A stretch of DNA of 64,000 nucleotides from Saccharospirillum salsuginis (GCF_014651855.1 NZ_BMXR01000001.1:124001-188000); one strand, 5' to 3'. Counted from the stretch's first letter, positions 18,529 through 28,095 are shown. A program made the numbers and translations. The notes: generated by a model not told the origin, from the sequence alone.

Positions 18529-19398
18529 ATGACACTCCGCTCATGGATCGCCACCGCCCTGGTGGCCACCTGTTCCACCGCCCTGCCCGCCTGGGCCGAC
18601 ACCTTCGTATTCACCGCCATTCCGGACCAGGACGAGCGCCGCCTCAACGAACGTTTCGGCAAAGTGGCCGACTACCTGGCCGACGAGTTGGGCGTGGACG
18701 TCGACTACATCCCGGTGAAGAGCTACCCGGCCGCCGTCAGCGCCTTTCGCAACAACCAGGTGCAAATGGCCTGGTTCGGCGGCCTGACCGGCGTACAGGC
18801 CCGACAGCTCGTCCCCGGTAGCCAGGCCATCGCCCAGGGCGAGGAAGACACCGCCTTCAAGACCTACTTTGTCGCCCACGAGAGCACCGGCCTGGAACCG
18901 ACCGATACCCTGACCGACGCCCTGCGCGACAGGAGCTTTACTTTCGGTTCCAAGGGCTCCACCTCTGGTCGGCTGATGCCGGAATACTACCTGCGCGAAC
19001 AGTTCGGACAGGCTCCGGAGCAGCTGTTCAGCCGTGTCGGTTTTTCCGGCGACCATTCCCGGACCATCGCCCTGGTCGAGTCCGGTGCCTATGACATAGG
19101 CGCGGTGAACTACGCCGTCTGGGAAGCCGAAGTCGAGGCCGGCGAGGTGGACACCGACGCCGTGCAGGTGATTTGGGAGACTCCGGCGTACCCGGACTAT
19201 CAATGGACCCTTCGCGGCGACGCCGACGCCCGCTTCGGCGACGGCTTCACCCAACGCGTCCAGCAAGCCCTGTTGAACATGACCGACCCGGACCTGCTCG
19301 CCGCCTTTCCGCGCAGCGGTTTCATCCCCGCCGAGAACGCGGACTATGCGCCGATCGAGCGCACGGCAGTCACCATCGGCATCATGGACGCCCAGTGA
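18529..19398 (+). CDS. PhnD-like (putative selenate) ABC transporter substrate-binding protein
   Basis: 289 residues. A signal peptide ends near PAWA. The mature start TFVFTAIPDQDERRLNERF and the ADYLADELGVDVDYIPVKSY segment are typical of PhnD-type binding proteins, and this particular form is commonly named a putative selenate ABC binding protein. It binds a small oxyanion in the periplasm and delivers it to the permease two genes downstream. AAGGA precedes the start, and a GTG three bases upstream is equally possible. The ligand is not proven: phosphonate, phosphite or selenate can all be argued. Its TGA overlaps the next start. Confidence 0.85.
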   Translation: MTLRSWIATALVATCSTALPAWADTFVFTAIPDQDERRLNERFGKVADYLADELGVDVDYIPVKSYPAAVSAFRNNQVQMAWFGGLTGVQARQLVPGSQAIAQGEEDTAFKTYFVAHESTGLEPTDTLTDALRDRSFTFGSKGSTSGRLMPEYYLREQFGQAPEQLFSRVGFSGDHSRTIALVESGAYDIGAVNYAVWEAEVEAGEVDTDAVQVIWETPAYPDYQWTLRGDADARFGDGFTQRVQQALLNMTDPDLLAAFPRSGFIPAENADYAPIERTAVTIGIMDAQ

Positions 19399-20060
19399 CT
19401 GGCTTCCGGCTCCAGCAGGCTGCTCTCGCCGTTGACGGTCGCCCCATCCTGCACGACCTGGATTTGACGATTCGTCCGGGCGAGCGGGTGGCGCTGCTCG
19501 GCGAGTCCGGCGCGGGCAAGACCACTCTACTGCGGGCTTTGCGCGACCAACACCCGGACCGGGTGGCCTGGTGCCCGCAACAGCCCGGCTTGGTGCCGGT
19601 GCTCTCCGTCTTTCACAACCTCTACATGGGCCGGCTCGACCGGTATGCCACGGCCTACAATCTGCTGAACCTGATCCGCCCCACGGCGGCCCGCCGCCAC
19701 GACCTTGCCAAGCTGGCCGACCGGCTGGGCCTGGGCGAACGGTTGTGGACACCGGTGGAACGGCTCTCCGGCGGACAGCAGAGCCGTGTGAACCTCGGCC
19801 GGGCCTTGTATCAGGAACGGCCGGTGTTCATTGGCGACGAGCCGGTCTCCAGCGTCGACGAACGTCAGGGCGCGGACCTGCTCGGGCTGGTGTGCGAACA
19901 ACACGAGACCGTCGTGCTCGCCCTGCACAACGTCGACCAGGCGCTGACGCACTGCAACCGCATCATCGGCCTGCGGGACGGACGCGTGGCGTTTGACCGC
20001 CCAGCCGACCAACTGACCCCGGCCGAGATTAAACCGCTCTACCCTGCGGACGCCTCATGA
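19395..20060 (+). CDS. ABC transporter ATP-binding protein (selenate/phosphonate type)
   Basis: 221 residues from a GTG overlapping the stop of the binding-protein gene. Walker A is GESGAGKTT (residues 36-44), the Q-loop lies in the WCPQQPG region, the signature is RLSGGQQ, Walker B is VFIGDEP, and the H-loop His is in LALHNVDQ. Slightly short for a PhnC-like ATPase. It powers import through the fused permease that overlaps its 3' end. Confidence 0.9.
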   Translation: MTGFRLQQAALAVDGRPILHDLDLTIRPGERVALLGESGAGKTTLLRALRDQHPDRVAWCPQQPGLVPVLSVFHNLYMGRLDRYATAYNLLNLIRPTAARRHDLAKLADRLGLGERLWTPVERLSGGQQSRVNLGRALYQERPVFIGDEPVSSVDERQGADLLGLVCEQHETVVLALHNVDQALTHCNRIIGLRDGRVAFDRPADQLTPAEIKPLYPADAS

Positions 20061-21538
20061 CCGCACGCGCGCTGCCCCGTGACACCGGCGCCCTGCGGCG
20101 CACCACCGGCCTGTTCATTGTGCTGGCGCTGCTGTGTCTGCCCTGGGCCGACATCGCCGTGCATACACTGGCCCCCGGCCGGGAACTGGGCCGCCTGGCG
20201 CAAGGCCTTCTGTGGCCGCAATGGCCCACGGTCCGCACTCTGGGCGAGGCCATCGCCAGCACCCTGGCCTTCGCCTTTCAGGGCGTAGCGTTGGGTGCCG
20301 CGGCCGGTTTCGGCCTGGCGTTGCTGTACCGGCTGCGCGCGGTGCGCTGGTTCGCCGCCTCGCTGCGTGCGGTGCACGAACTGTTCTGGGCGTTGCTGTT
20401 CATTCAGTTGTTCGGGCTGAGCGCCCTGGCGGGTGTACTGGCCATTGCCGTGCCCTACGCCGGGATATTCGCCAAGGTGTACGGCGAACTGTTCGAAGAG
20501 ACCGACCCGGCGCCACGCCGGGCATTGCCGACCCAAACCAGTCGCCTGTCGAGCCTGGTGTTCACCACCCTGCCCCAGGCCTGGCCGCACATGGCCGCCT
20601 ACACCCGCTACCGGCTGGAATGCGGCATACGCAGCTCCGCCGTGCTCGGCTTCATCGGCCTGCCGACACTGGGCTACCATCTGGAAAGTCTGCTACGGCA
20701 GGGCTTCTACGCCGAGGCGGCGCCGTTTTTCTACGCCCTCCTGTTATTAATAGCCACCCAGCACCGCTGGTGCCGGGGCTGGCTGATACCCGCGCTGCTG
20801 CTGGCCGCCGTCTGGTGGTTGCCCCCGGTCGCCCCGGTGAACGGCACCCTGATCTGGCAATTCCTGACGCACGACATCGTGCCCGCGCCGCTGCGCAGCG
20901 GCACGGACGCACTGCCCTGGCTGATGGACCTGTGGCACGGCCAGTTGTGGCCTGGGCTGATCAACACCCTGGTGCTGGCCATGCTCTCGCTGGTGGTGAT
21001 GGGTCTGCTCGGCGTGATCCTCTTCCCTGCGGTATCAAAGCTGTTCGGCAACCGCTGGACACGCGGCGCGGGCCACGGCGTGCTGGTGGTGCTGCGTTCC
21101 CTGCCCGAATACCTGCTCGCCTTTATCGCCCTGATACTGCTCGGCCCCAGCATGCTGCCAGCAATCATCGCGCTCGGACTGCACAACGGCGCCATCATCG
21201 GCCACCTGATCGGCCAATACAGCAACACCCTCATCCTGCGCGAAGACGCCGCCCGAGGCATGAACCGATACTTCTTCGAAGTGCTGCCCAGGCAGTTCCG
21301 GCTGTTCTTAGCCTTCTCCCTCTACCGCTTCGAAACCGTCATCCGCGAAACCGCCATCCTGGGCATGCTCGGCATCCCCACCATCGGCTTTTTCATAGAC
21401 TCCGCCTTCGCCGAATTCCGCTTCGACCGAGCCGTGCTACTGCTCGCCGCTAGCGCCGTATTGAACATAGGCGTGGACGCCTTGGCGCGTCATACACGCC
21501 GACGCCTTTACCTGCGACGAACAGTCCAGGTCTGCTGA
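20057..21538 (+). CDS. ABC transporter permease with two fused membrane domains
   Basis: 493 residues containing two BPD_transp_1-type domains, about 1-240 and 265-493. Each has the EAA-like loop region (YRLECGIRSSAVLGFIGLPTLG and YRFETVIRETAILGMLGIPTIG), so one polypeptide supplies both membrane halves of the importer. Four-base overlap (ATGA) with the ATPase gene. Last gene of the three-gene transporter operon. Confidence 0.9.
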   Translation: MTARALPRDTGALRRTTGLFIVLALLCLPWADIAVHTLAPGRELGRLAQGLLWPQWPTVRTLGEAIASTLAFAFQGVALGAAAGFGLALLYRLRAVRWFAASLRAVHELFWALLFIQLFGLSALAGVLAIAVPYAGIFAKVYGELFEETDPAPRRALPTQTSRLSSLVFTTLPQAWPHMAAYTRYRLECGIRSSAVLGFIGLPTLGYHLESLLRQGFYAEAAPFFYALLLLIATQHRWCRGWLIPALLLAAVWWLPPVAPVNGTLIWQFLTHDIVPAPLRSGTDALPWLMDLWHGQLWPGLINTLVLAMLSLVVMGLLGVILFPAVSKLFGNRWTRGAGHGVLVVLRSLPEYLLAFIALILLGPSMLPAIIALGLHNGAIIGHLIGQYSNTLILREDAARGMNRYFFEVLPRQFRLFLAFSLYRFETVIRETAILGMLGIPTIGFFIDSAFAEFRFDRAVLLLAASAVLNIGVDALARHTRRRLYLRRTVQVC

Positions 21539-21703
21539 AGCAAAGGATTCCTCAAGTGAAATGTGGCGAAGAAACCGTCTTCAACATTAAAGCTATAGCT
21601 CTTACAATACTCTCACTAAAGCCGTTAATAACAAAGAAATGGTAGTCGATGATTGCCTATTGCAGTGAATACCATCATCACTGTCATTCAACAGGGAACA
21701 ATA

Positions 21704-23281
21704 ATGCCGTACTTCCGACGATTGTGGCTCACCTTAATCGTGCTCCAGATTATCGCTTGCAGTTCCAGCAACACCGGTGGAAATAAACCTGAAATCACGG
21801 AGTTGGGTTTAGTCAAGAACATCACTTCAGAGGAACCACTGGTAGTCGACTCTCAATGCATTCACTGCGATCAGAGTAAGACTCGATACCAGTGGTTTAT
21901 TGAGGGGATCGACGATCCTGTTTCCAACGGCCATTCCTACTCACCAACGGTTGATCAACTTTCAAAAACACTGACCATACGCGCAACCGTGTACAACAAC
22001 GATGGTGAATTCAGTGATACAAAACAGGTGACTTACTACCATGATGTTATCACCGACATAGCCAGTACAACGGGTGCATTCGCGGCAACCACTTCGGGAG
22101 GATACCTGGCAATCTGGGGAAACAGACGCTCTGGAGGATTCCCTTACGGTGTTGATGAGGAGATTTCCCACGTAAAATCCGTATACAGCAACGACATTGG
22201 GTTTGCTGTTGTTAAAACAGATAACACTGCCGTTTCTTGGTCCAACAGACACCCTTGGAACAATGTAGTTCCAGCAAGCACAGTAAATTTAACCAATATC
22301 GTATCGATTCAATCTACCAGCCAGGCGTTTGCCGCACTGAAAGATGATGGAACGGTGATCACCTGGGGGGATTCTACAGAAAGCAATAGCAGCGCCGTTT
22401 CAGAAAAACTGACTAATGTCGATTCAGTTTATTCAAATCACAATACCTTTGTCGCGATTCGATCAAATGGCGAAGTGGTGAGCTGGGGGTACGATACATA
22501 CAACTATATCCAGCCTCCCACCTATCTGTTTGATGTCTACAGGATTTACAGCACCCGCTTGGCTTTTGCTGCGTTAATGAAGGATGGCAGTGTCCAAACA
22601 TGGGGACTGAAATACAGTGGTGGCAACAGCAGCTCTGTCTCTTCAACACTGTCCAACGTAGCGTCTATTCAAAGTACAGAAAGCGCTTTTGCGGCCTTGA
22701 CAACAGATGGATCGGTTGTGACATGGGGACATGAACTATACGGAGGTGACAGCTCAAGTGTCGCCAACAAACTCAATGGAGTCGTTGAGCTATTCTCTAC
22801 TTCTGGAGCTTTCGCTGCTTTGAAGAATGACGGCTCTGTAGTGTCCTGGGGTAGTAACTACCATGGTGGTGATAGCAATACAGTCCGCTCCAGGTTGGAT
22901 GATGTAGCGACCATATACAGTAGCGAGGAGTCATTTGCGGCTCTGAAAGAGGATGGATCCGTCGTCATTTGGGGTAACGACTATCTACTGATGGATAGCA
23001 GTCAAAGTCCCGATATTGCGGACATCGCATCAATAACCGCAACAGAGGACACCTTCGTAGGCCTGAAATCAGACGGAACTGTAGTCCGTATGAGCACCAG
23101 TTCACTGGGTATGAAAGAAGAAACCGCATTAAATAGCCTTTCTAAGGTTACGAGAGTATTCTCGAACGACAGTGCTTTTGCAGCACTGCAAGCCGATGGT
23201 AGCGTAACAACTTGGGGAGGCGCCCTGTCCGGTGGAAATGGATATGAAGTACCGACACTGACACTCCCTTTACCCGATTAA
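21704..23281 (+). CDS. RCC1-like repeat lipoprotein
   Basis: 525 residues from the ATG at 21704 (AGGGA nine bases upstream). The signal peptide ends in a lipobox (LQIIAC, then SSS). After an Ig-like N-terminal part, about nine repeats of roughly 45 residues follow, each with an AFAAL-x-x-DG-x-V-x-x-WG core, the pattern of RCC1-type beta-propeller blades. Role unknown, presumably surface binding. Base composition is clearly more AT-rich than both flanks and like the 1-4.6 kb block. Confidence 0.82.
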   Translation: MPYFRRLWLTLIVLQIIACSSSNTGGNKPEITELGLVKNITSEEPLVVDSQCIHCDQSKTRYQWFIEGIDDPVSNGHSYSPTVDQLSKTLTIRATVYNNDGEFSDTKQVTYYHDVITDIASTTGAFAATTSGGYLAIWGNRRSGGFPYGVDEEISHVKSVYSNDIGFAVVKTDNTAVSWSNRHPWNNVVPASTVNLTNIVSIQSTSQAFAALKDDGTVITWGDSTESNSSAVSEKLTNVDSVYSNHNTFVAIRSNGEVVSWGYDTYNYIQPPTYLFDVYRIYSTRLAFAALMKDGSVQTWGLKYSGGNSSSVSSTLSNVASIQSTESAFAALTTDGSVVTWGHELYGGDSSSVANKLNGVVELFSTSGAFAALKNDGSVVSWGSNYHGGDSNTVRSRLDDVATIYSSEESFAALKEDGSVVIWGNDYLLMDSSQSPDIADIASITATEDTFVGLKSDGTVVRMSTSSLGMKEETALNSLSKVTRVFSNDSAFAALQADGSVTTWGGALSGGNGYEVPTLTLPLPD

Positions 23282-23318
23282 CACAACACCACAATTGAAA
23301 CCAATACAGATTCTGTAG

Positions 23319-23915
23319 TCACCACTCTGACACCCTCTTAAAGCGATGAACTGTTTCAGCCAATTGCTGACCAAAGTAGCAGGCGGTATCCAGATCTAAT
23401 GCATTTACATCGGTACCATCCGGTTGTGCGGTCAGCCCCAAATGACTGCCCAATCGGTTCAAACCATCCGGGTGGTGACCACAGGCAACGTCCAGGTTCA
23501 TCCAGATCATGCCTAGCTGACTGGCCATTATGCTCATGTAGCTGAGCGAGGCCGATTGGTCGCCATTCGGGCAGCCGCCAATCGTCAGGCCGGCCGCCAG
23601 CTTGCCGCGCCACAACTGCTCCGAATATCGCGGCCCGGAAATGCCATCGGCAAAGGCTTTGAACTGTGCCGCCGGGCCGCCCATGTAAGTCGGCGAACCG
23701 AAGACAATGGCGTCCATTTGGTCCAAAACTCGGTAGGTCTCCGGGTTGCGATAGCGGCCTTCCACAATATCCTTCCCCTGAATCGCTATTTGCCGGACCC
23801 GGGTGCCGTCCACCTGTCCCGCTCCCTCCGCGACCTGGCCAGCCATGGCAGCCGTGGTGCCATTGGCACTGAAATACACGATGGCAATGTATCTTTCGTT
23901 CTTTGTTGTGTTCAT
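23319..23915 (-). CDS. WrbA-like flavodoxin-family NAD(P)H:quinone oxidoreductase
   Basis: 198 residues. The FMN phosphate loop is YFSANGTTAAMAGQVAEGA near the N-terminus, VFGSPTYMGGPAAQFKAFAD is the isoalloxazine-binding segment, and GGCPNGDQSASLSYM is the C-terminal flavin contact. This matches the WrbA/flavodoxin_2 fold. Catalyses two-electron reduction of quinones with NAD(P)H in the cytoplasm. Divergent from dbpA; the AT-rich interval between them must hold both promoters. The first start, 17 codons upstream, lacks a site and is rejected. Confidence 0.87.
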   Translation of the reverse strand: MNTTKNERYIAIVYFSANGTTAAMAGQVAEGAGQVDGTRVRQIAIQGKDIVEGRYRNPETYRVLDQMDAIVFGSPTYMGGPAAQFKAFADGISGPRYSEQLWRGKLAAGLTIGGCPNGDQSASLSYMSIMASQLGMIWMNLDVACGHHPDGLNRLGSHLGLTAQPDGTDVNALDLDTACYFGQQLAETVHRFKRVSEW

Positions 23916-24243
23916 GCTGTGGTCTCTTAAGGTCCGTTCATCGGGGTAGAGTACACAGCCCGCCAATTTTATAAATATAAATGTTTATTTATTAAAACTA
24001 TCAGCACGCTACCTTCAAGCTATGGCAGCCAGACCGGGCAATTAGTAAAGCTACAGACTGGTCGAATAAATCATGTCAGCTATCTCGACTGTACAGCCGG
24101 TACCTGGACGACCGACCAACTTCTTGGGTCGCAGGACGGCTGGGCTTCCCAACCCTTGGTCGCATTCAGCAGCGAGGCCGTGCCGCCTTCCGCCTGAAAA
24201 TGCGATAGAATCCCCCTCTATCCTTCCTATCAAGAGGCCATTT
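23916..24243. other. Divergent promoter region between the WrbA-like gene and dbpA
   Basis: 328 bp with a very AT-rich core (about 23966-24000, TATAAATATAAATG then TTTATTTATTAAAAC) containing a short palindrome ATAAATGTTTAT. It probably includes the promoter and an operator for the flavoprotein gene. Nothing else recognised. Confidence 0.45.
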
Positions 24244-25626
24244 GTGCCGTCATCGTTTAACTCTCTCCCGCTGTCCGCCGACATGCTGGGGAATCTTGAA
24301 ACCCTGAATTACACCGAAATGACGCCCATCCAGGCCGAAGCCCTGCCGCTGATCCTTGAAGGCCGGGATCTGATCGCCAAGGCCAAGACCGGCAGCGGTA
24401 AAACCGCCGCGTTCGGAGTGGGGTTGCTGCATCACCTGCGGGTGGACAACTACCGGGTGCAAGCCTTGGTGCTCTGCCCCACCCGGGAGCTGGCGGACCA
24501 GGTGGCCAAAGAGCTGCGTCGCCTGGCCCGGGCCACCCACAATGTGAAAATCCTGACCCTTTGCGGCGGCATGCCCCTGGGCCCGCAAGTGGGCTCGCTA
24601 GAGCACGGCGCCCACATCGTGGTCGGCACGCCTGGCCGTATTCAAGAGCACCTGCGCAAGGGCACCTTGAAACTGGAGGACGTCTCCACCCTGGTCCTGG
24701 ATGAAGCCGACCGAATGCTCGATATGGGCTTCACCGACGCCATTCAGGCCATCATTGGCGAATGCCCGAGCGAGCGGCAGACGCTGTTGTTTTCAGCAAC
24801 CTACCCGGATCAGATCGCTCAGTTGGCGGCCCACTATCTTCGTGAGCCGGCCGAGGTGAGCGTCGAAAGCCTGCACCCGAAGAACCAGATCCAGCAGTTC
24901 TTCTATGAAGTGGAGGATCGGGCGGATAAATACCCGTTGGTCGAGCGTCTTTTAGCCCATCACCAAGCGGAATCCACCGTCATCTTCTGCCACACCAAGA
25001 AAGACTGCCAGGACCTGGCCGATCGACTCAGCGACGACGGCTACAGCGCTCTGGCCCTGCATGGCGACCTCGAACAACGGGACCGCGATCAGGTGCTGAT
25101 CCGTTTCGCCAACAAAAGCTGCGCCAACCTCGTCGCCACCGATGTCGCCGCCCGCGGCCTGGACATCAAAGCGCTCGATCTGGTCATCAACTTCGAACCG
25201 CCCCAGGACCCGGAAGTCTACATACACCGGATCGGTCGCACCGGCCGCGCCGGCCAGGAAGGCGTCGCGGTCAGTCTGGTCACCCCGGCGGAAGGCCACC
25301 GCGTCAACCGCATCCAGGCATTACTGGGTGAAACGGCCCATTGGGGCGAGGCCGGACAACTGCCGGATCCGGGCACCGGCGTTATGCAACCGCCCATGGT
25401 CACGCTCTGCATCGACGGCGGTAAGAAAAACAAGATCCGCCCGGGTGACCTGTTGGGCGCCCTGACCGGCGAGGCGGGTTTCAGGGCCGAGCAAATCGGT
25501 AAGATCGACATTTTCCCGCTCCGCTCCTATGTGGCGGTCAGCCGGGAGATCGGAAAGGCGGCGCTGCAGCGGTTGATGGATGGAAAAGTAAAGGGACGGA
25601 AGGTGAAGGTCCGGTTGCTCAAGTGA
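24244..25626 (+). CDS. dbpA: ATP-dependent RNA helicase DbpA
   Basis: 460 residues from the GTG at 24244, with AAGAGG seven bases upstream; this aligns with the usual DbpA N-terminus (FNSLPLSADML). Helicase motifs in order: Q motif TPIQAEALP, Walker A AKTGSGKT, PTRELADQ, TPGR, DEAD, SAT, and HRIGRTGRAG. The C-terminal ~75 residues (RPGDLLGALTGEAG, IGKIDIFPLRSYVAV) form the DbpA RNA-binding domain that recognises hairpin 92 of 23S rRNA. It assists late 50S subunit assembly. An ATG at 24073 would add an unrelated N-terminus and is rejected. Confidence 0.95.
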   Translation: MPSSFNSLPLSADMLGNLETLNYTEMTPIQAEALPLILEGRDLIAKAKTGSGKTAAFGVGLLHHLRVDNYRVQALVLCPTRELADQVAKELRRLARATHNVKILTLCGGMPLGPQVGSLEHGAHIVVGTPGRIQEHLRKGTLKLEDVSTLVLDEADRMLDMGFTDAIQAIIGECPSERQTLLFSATYPDQIAQLAAHYLREPAEVSVESLHPKNQIQQFFYEVEDRADKYPLVERLLAHHQAESTVIFCHTKKDCQDLADRLSDDGYSALALHGDLEQRDRDQVLIRFANKSCANLVATDVAARGLDIKALDLVINFEPPQDPEVYIHRIGRTGRAGQEGVAVSLVTPAEGHRVNRIQALLGETAHWGEAGQLPDPGTGVMQPPMVTLCIDGGKKNKIRPGDLLGALTGEAGFRAEQIGKIDIFPLRSYVAVSREIGKAALQRLMDGKVKGRKVKVRLLK

Positions 25627-25714
25627 CGAAACCGGGCTGTGGCGACCGATGGTTTTACGCCCGGGCATCGGTGCGTCACAATGCTGAAGACGTCAGATAA
25701 CGCAGGGCCACACC

Positions 25715-26062
25715 ATGTCGAACAAAGTCTCTCCCGAAGTGCAGGCGGAAGCCGAGCGCATCGCCAGCGGCACCAAACGCCCGGGCCAGACCAAGGAACA
25801 AACCAAGGCCATCCGCCAGGGCATCGAGAAAGGCATCGCCGAGTACAAAAAGCAGCAAAAAGCCAAGGCGCGCGAGCGTGATAAAATGAACAAGAAGGAA
25901 CAGCAGCAACAGGCGGCCGAGCGGCAAGCGGAGACTGAAGAGGCGGTTAAAGAACCACCTGCACAGACTGCCGGAATGGCCTGGTTGCCATGGATGCTCT
26001 TAGTCGTCAGTTGGGTGGGATTCGGTGCCTATCTGTGGCTTTCCAGTGGTATGGGCCAATAA
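25715..26062 (+). CDS. DUF2956 family protein
   Basis: 115 residues. The N-terminal SPEVQAEAERIASGTKRPGQ and TKEQTKAIRQGIEKGIAEYK stretch is the DUF2956 signature. A long Lys/Gln-rich helix follows, and a single C-terminal membrane segment (WLPWMLLVVSWVGFGAYLWL) makes it tail-anchored. The function of the family is unknown; it is common in marine gammaproteobacteria. Lies 88 bp after dbpA. Confidence 0.88.
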   Translation: MSNKVSPEVQAEAERIASGTKRPGQTKEQTKAIRQGIEKGIAEYKKQQKAKARERDKMNKKEQQQQAAERQAETEEAVKEPPAQTAGMAWLPWMLLVVSWVGFGAYLWLSSGMGQ

Positions 26063-26133
26063 CCCGGAAGCCATAGCGAGAACTGAACGGTCAACGAGTG
26101 CGGAGGCCAATGGTATTGACCACCGCACCCTCG

Positions 26134-26163
26134 AAAACCTAGACGTAAAAACCTAGACGTAAA
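26134..26163. repeat. 14-bp tandem duplication at the ATP-grasp stop codon
   Basis: AAAACCTAGACGTA occurs twice in direct tandem. On the - strand the inner copy encodes the final FYV and stop of the ATP-grasp protein, so the outer copy lies just beyond the stop. Likely a slippage duplication. Confidence 0.7.
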
Positions 26164-27460
26164 AGTCCAACTCCTCCTGCGCTTTGAGCAGATCCCGCAT
26201 CTTGATCGGATCGTCTCCGTAGAAGAATACCAAACCCCAATGCGTGCCAAAGGCAGACCGTTCCGGCACGGTTTCCTTTTCCGGAGGTACCAGTTCGTGA
26301 AAATCGAAATACGGATGCTCGATGGTCTCTTTGGGCATTTCCAGTTTGCTGACCACACGGCGGCGCGGGTAAACCCCGAAGCAGCCGGCATAGCCCTTGG
26401 CGCCTTCCACTTCTTTCGGGAAGAACGCATCCACCTCTTCCTGGGTGCTCTTGGGGTCGAAGACCAGCATGGAAGCCTGGTAGGGGCTGAACCCATAGGC
26501 CCGTTCAATCAGCTCGAAGGCCTTGAACCCGGGTGGACGATAAGCCACCTCACCGAAGTACATCTCACCGTCGGCGGTGACGAAGTATTCCGGGTGGATC
26601 AATCCAAACTGGATGTCGAAGGTTTTGATCAGCTTCTCGATTTGCTGGGTGATCGCCGGACGCCAGCTTTCCAACTCATCGGTGGCCGGTACAAAGACGG
26701 AATAGCCCAGAGTCACATACTCGGAGATGTTCAGGAACTTGATCTTGCCGTTGTGAATCCAGGCTTCGACGGCGAATTCCCACCCATCCAGATGGCTTTC
26801 CATTAACAGCGGGTACTCTTCGTCCGGGATGTTGTCGATCTCTTCGATCTTGCGAATCATCCGGTGTCCGAGACAGCCCGCCTTGTCGAAGGCCTTGACG
26901 TGAATCGGGTCATCGGGGTCGCCGTCGAGTTTGAGCAATGTCTGGTTAACACGCTTCATAAACCGCACGACGTCTTCTTTCTCGTGTGCTTCCTCGAAAA
27001 TCCCGACGCGAATGCCGCCCAATTGAGCGCGACGTTTCATCAGGGCTTTGTCCCGGAACAAGATGGACTGGCCGTACATTCGCGGGTTGTCCATAAGCAC
27101 CGAATTGATGGCACCGGACCATTCCACGGTTTCTTCAAACAGAGGAATGGCCGCATCTACGCCTTCGGCTTTCAGCCGTTCGGCGATCTCCATCGAGCGG
27201 TCATTCAGGCGCACAAAGTCCCACTGAATGAAGGGGATGTTGTTCGCTTCGCAGAAATCAGCGGCCCAGTCAGGTGCCACCACGACATAACGGCGGTCAA
27301 ACTTTTGAGCCGCTTTGACAGCATTCAAGCTCCATCCCAGCAAGGCGATGTAGCCCTTGTTCGGGTCTTTGGGGGTTTCGGTTCCGCGCACGGAATCGAG
27401 CGTTTGGTCGACCCAGCCCGACAGATCCGTGGATTTGGGTTGTTCGAAATCTTTCGACAT
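26153..27460 (-). CDS. ATP-grasp ligase family protein
   Basis: 435 residues from an ATG with AGGAG eight bases upstream. The Rossmann-like N-terminal part (YIALLGWSLNAVKAAQKF), the middle nucleotide-binding region (SILFRDKALMKRRAQLGGI, VRFMKRVNQTLLKLDG) and the metal/substrate region (YPLLMESHLDGWEFAVEAW, FGLIHPEYFVTADGEMYFGEVAYRPPG) match the ATP-grasp fold of carboxylate-amine/thiol ligases. It should activate a carboxylate as acyl-phosphate and couple it to an amine. Substrates unknown. It faces an ectoine synthase gene across a 635-bp intergenic region, so a shared pathway is possible but unproven. Confidence 0.83.
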   Translation of the reverse strand: MSKDFEQPKSTDLSGWVDQTLDSVRGTETPKDPNKGYIALLGWSLNAVKAAQKFDRRYVVVAPDWAADFCEANNIPFIQWDFVRLNDRSMEIAERLKAEGVDAAIPLFEETVEWSGAINSVLMDNPRMYGQSILFRDKALMKRRAQLGGIRVGIFEEAHEKEDVVRFMKRVNQTLLKLDGDPDDPIHVKAFDKAGCLGHRMIRKIEEIDNIPDEEYPLLMESHLDGWEFAVEAWIHNGKIKFLNISEYVTLGYSVFVPATDELESWRPAITQQIEKLIKTFDIQFGLIHPEYFVTADGEMYFGEVAYRPPGFKAFELIERAYGFSPYQASMLVFDPKSTQEEVDAFFPKEVEGAKGYAGCFGVYPRRRVVSKLEMPKETIEHPYFDFHELVPPEKETVPERSAFGTHWGLVFFYGDDPIKMRDLLKAQEELDFYV

Positions 27461-28095
27461 ACCTTGTTCTCCTAATCCGTTGCATTGGCAGCTGACGCTG
27501 ATAGTGTCTGCGCCAGACATCAATGCGTAGGCAAGACAGAAGGATGATAGTCCTAATGCCCACCTGTCCCGGGCCAGGTATATGGCCCGATGAACCTCTT
27601 CGGTCGGGAACAGGGCGTTCCAGAGGCTGCGTAGGTAGCGAGTAAACACCGGCATACCTATAAGCCGTGTGTTCCGCAAGGCGGGAGAGTGGCGTCAAGA
27701 GCTCTTTTTATGCGCCGCTGAATTGTGTGTGGGTTTCCCTGCAGCTCTGTGTATGCACTGTTATCCGGTCGTCAGCGTACAAAGGAGTAAACCCGACCGA
27801 TCCAAGCACAAGGTAGACCAATATCGAACAGGCTGCCATGTGAGCGCCGAGGAAACCGACTGACGGGCCGAACAGGTGGGTTGAACACTGTGCACCTGTA
27901 CATTGCCACTGCTTCAGCTACCATTGTCAAGGTTTATACAAGCTCGTCTGGCTGGCAAAATACCCGCACCACTACGCCGGTCGGAACCGATCCGATCGGG
28001 TCGATCCGGGCACCGTTGGCTTGGGCGACATGCGAACAGCAGTACCCGAAAAGTCGGTGTGGTCTTTAACGTCAACACTTTATGAGGAAAACAAC
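27461..28095. other. 635-bp divergent region between ATP-grasp gene and ectC
   Basis: No convincing gene; frames here lack ribosome sites and family features. It is long for a simple double promoter. The ATP-grasp frame stays open to 27679 on the - strand, but its extra 73 residues look non-native. ATGAGGAAA at 28083-28091 gives the ectC ribosome site. Confidence 0.45.

Noticed and set aside
18541..19752. 403-residue - strand frame opposite the binding protein and ATPase
   Set aside because: Gly/Arg/Pro-rich antisense frame; the + strand genes have signal peptide and Walker motifs.
20134..21453. 439-residue frame overlapping the fused permease in another + strand frame
   Set aside because: Arg/Pro/His-rich composition typical of a shifted high-GC frame; the permease frame has proper membrane segments.
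27461..27679. 73-residue N-terminal extension of the ATP-grasp protein
   Set aside because: The ATG at 27460 has AGGAG at the right distance, while the extension has no ribosome site and reads as unrelated sequence.
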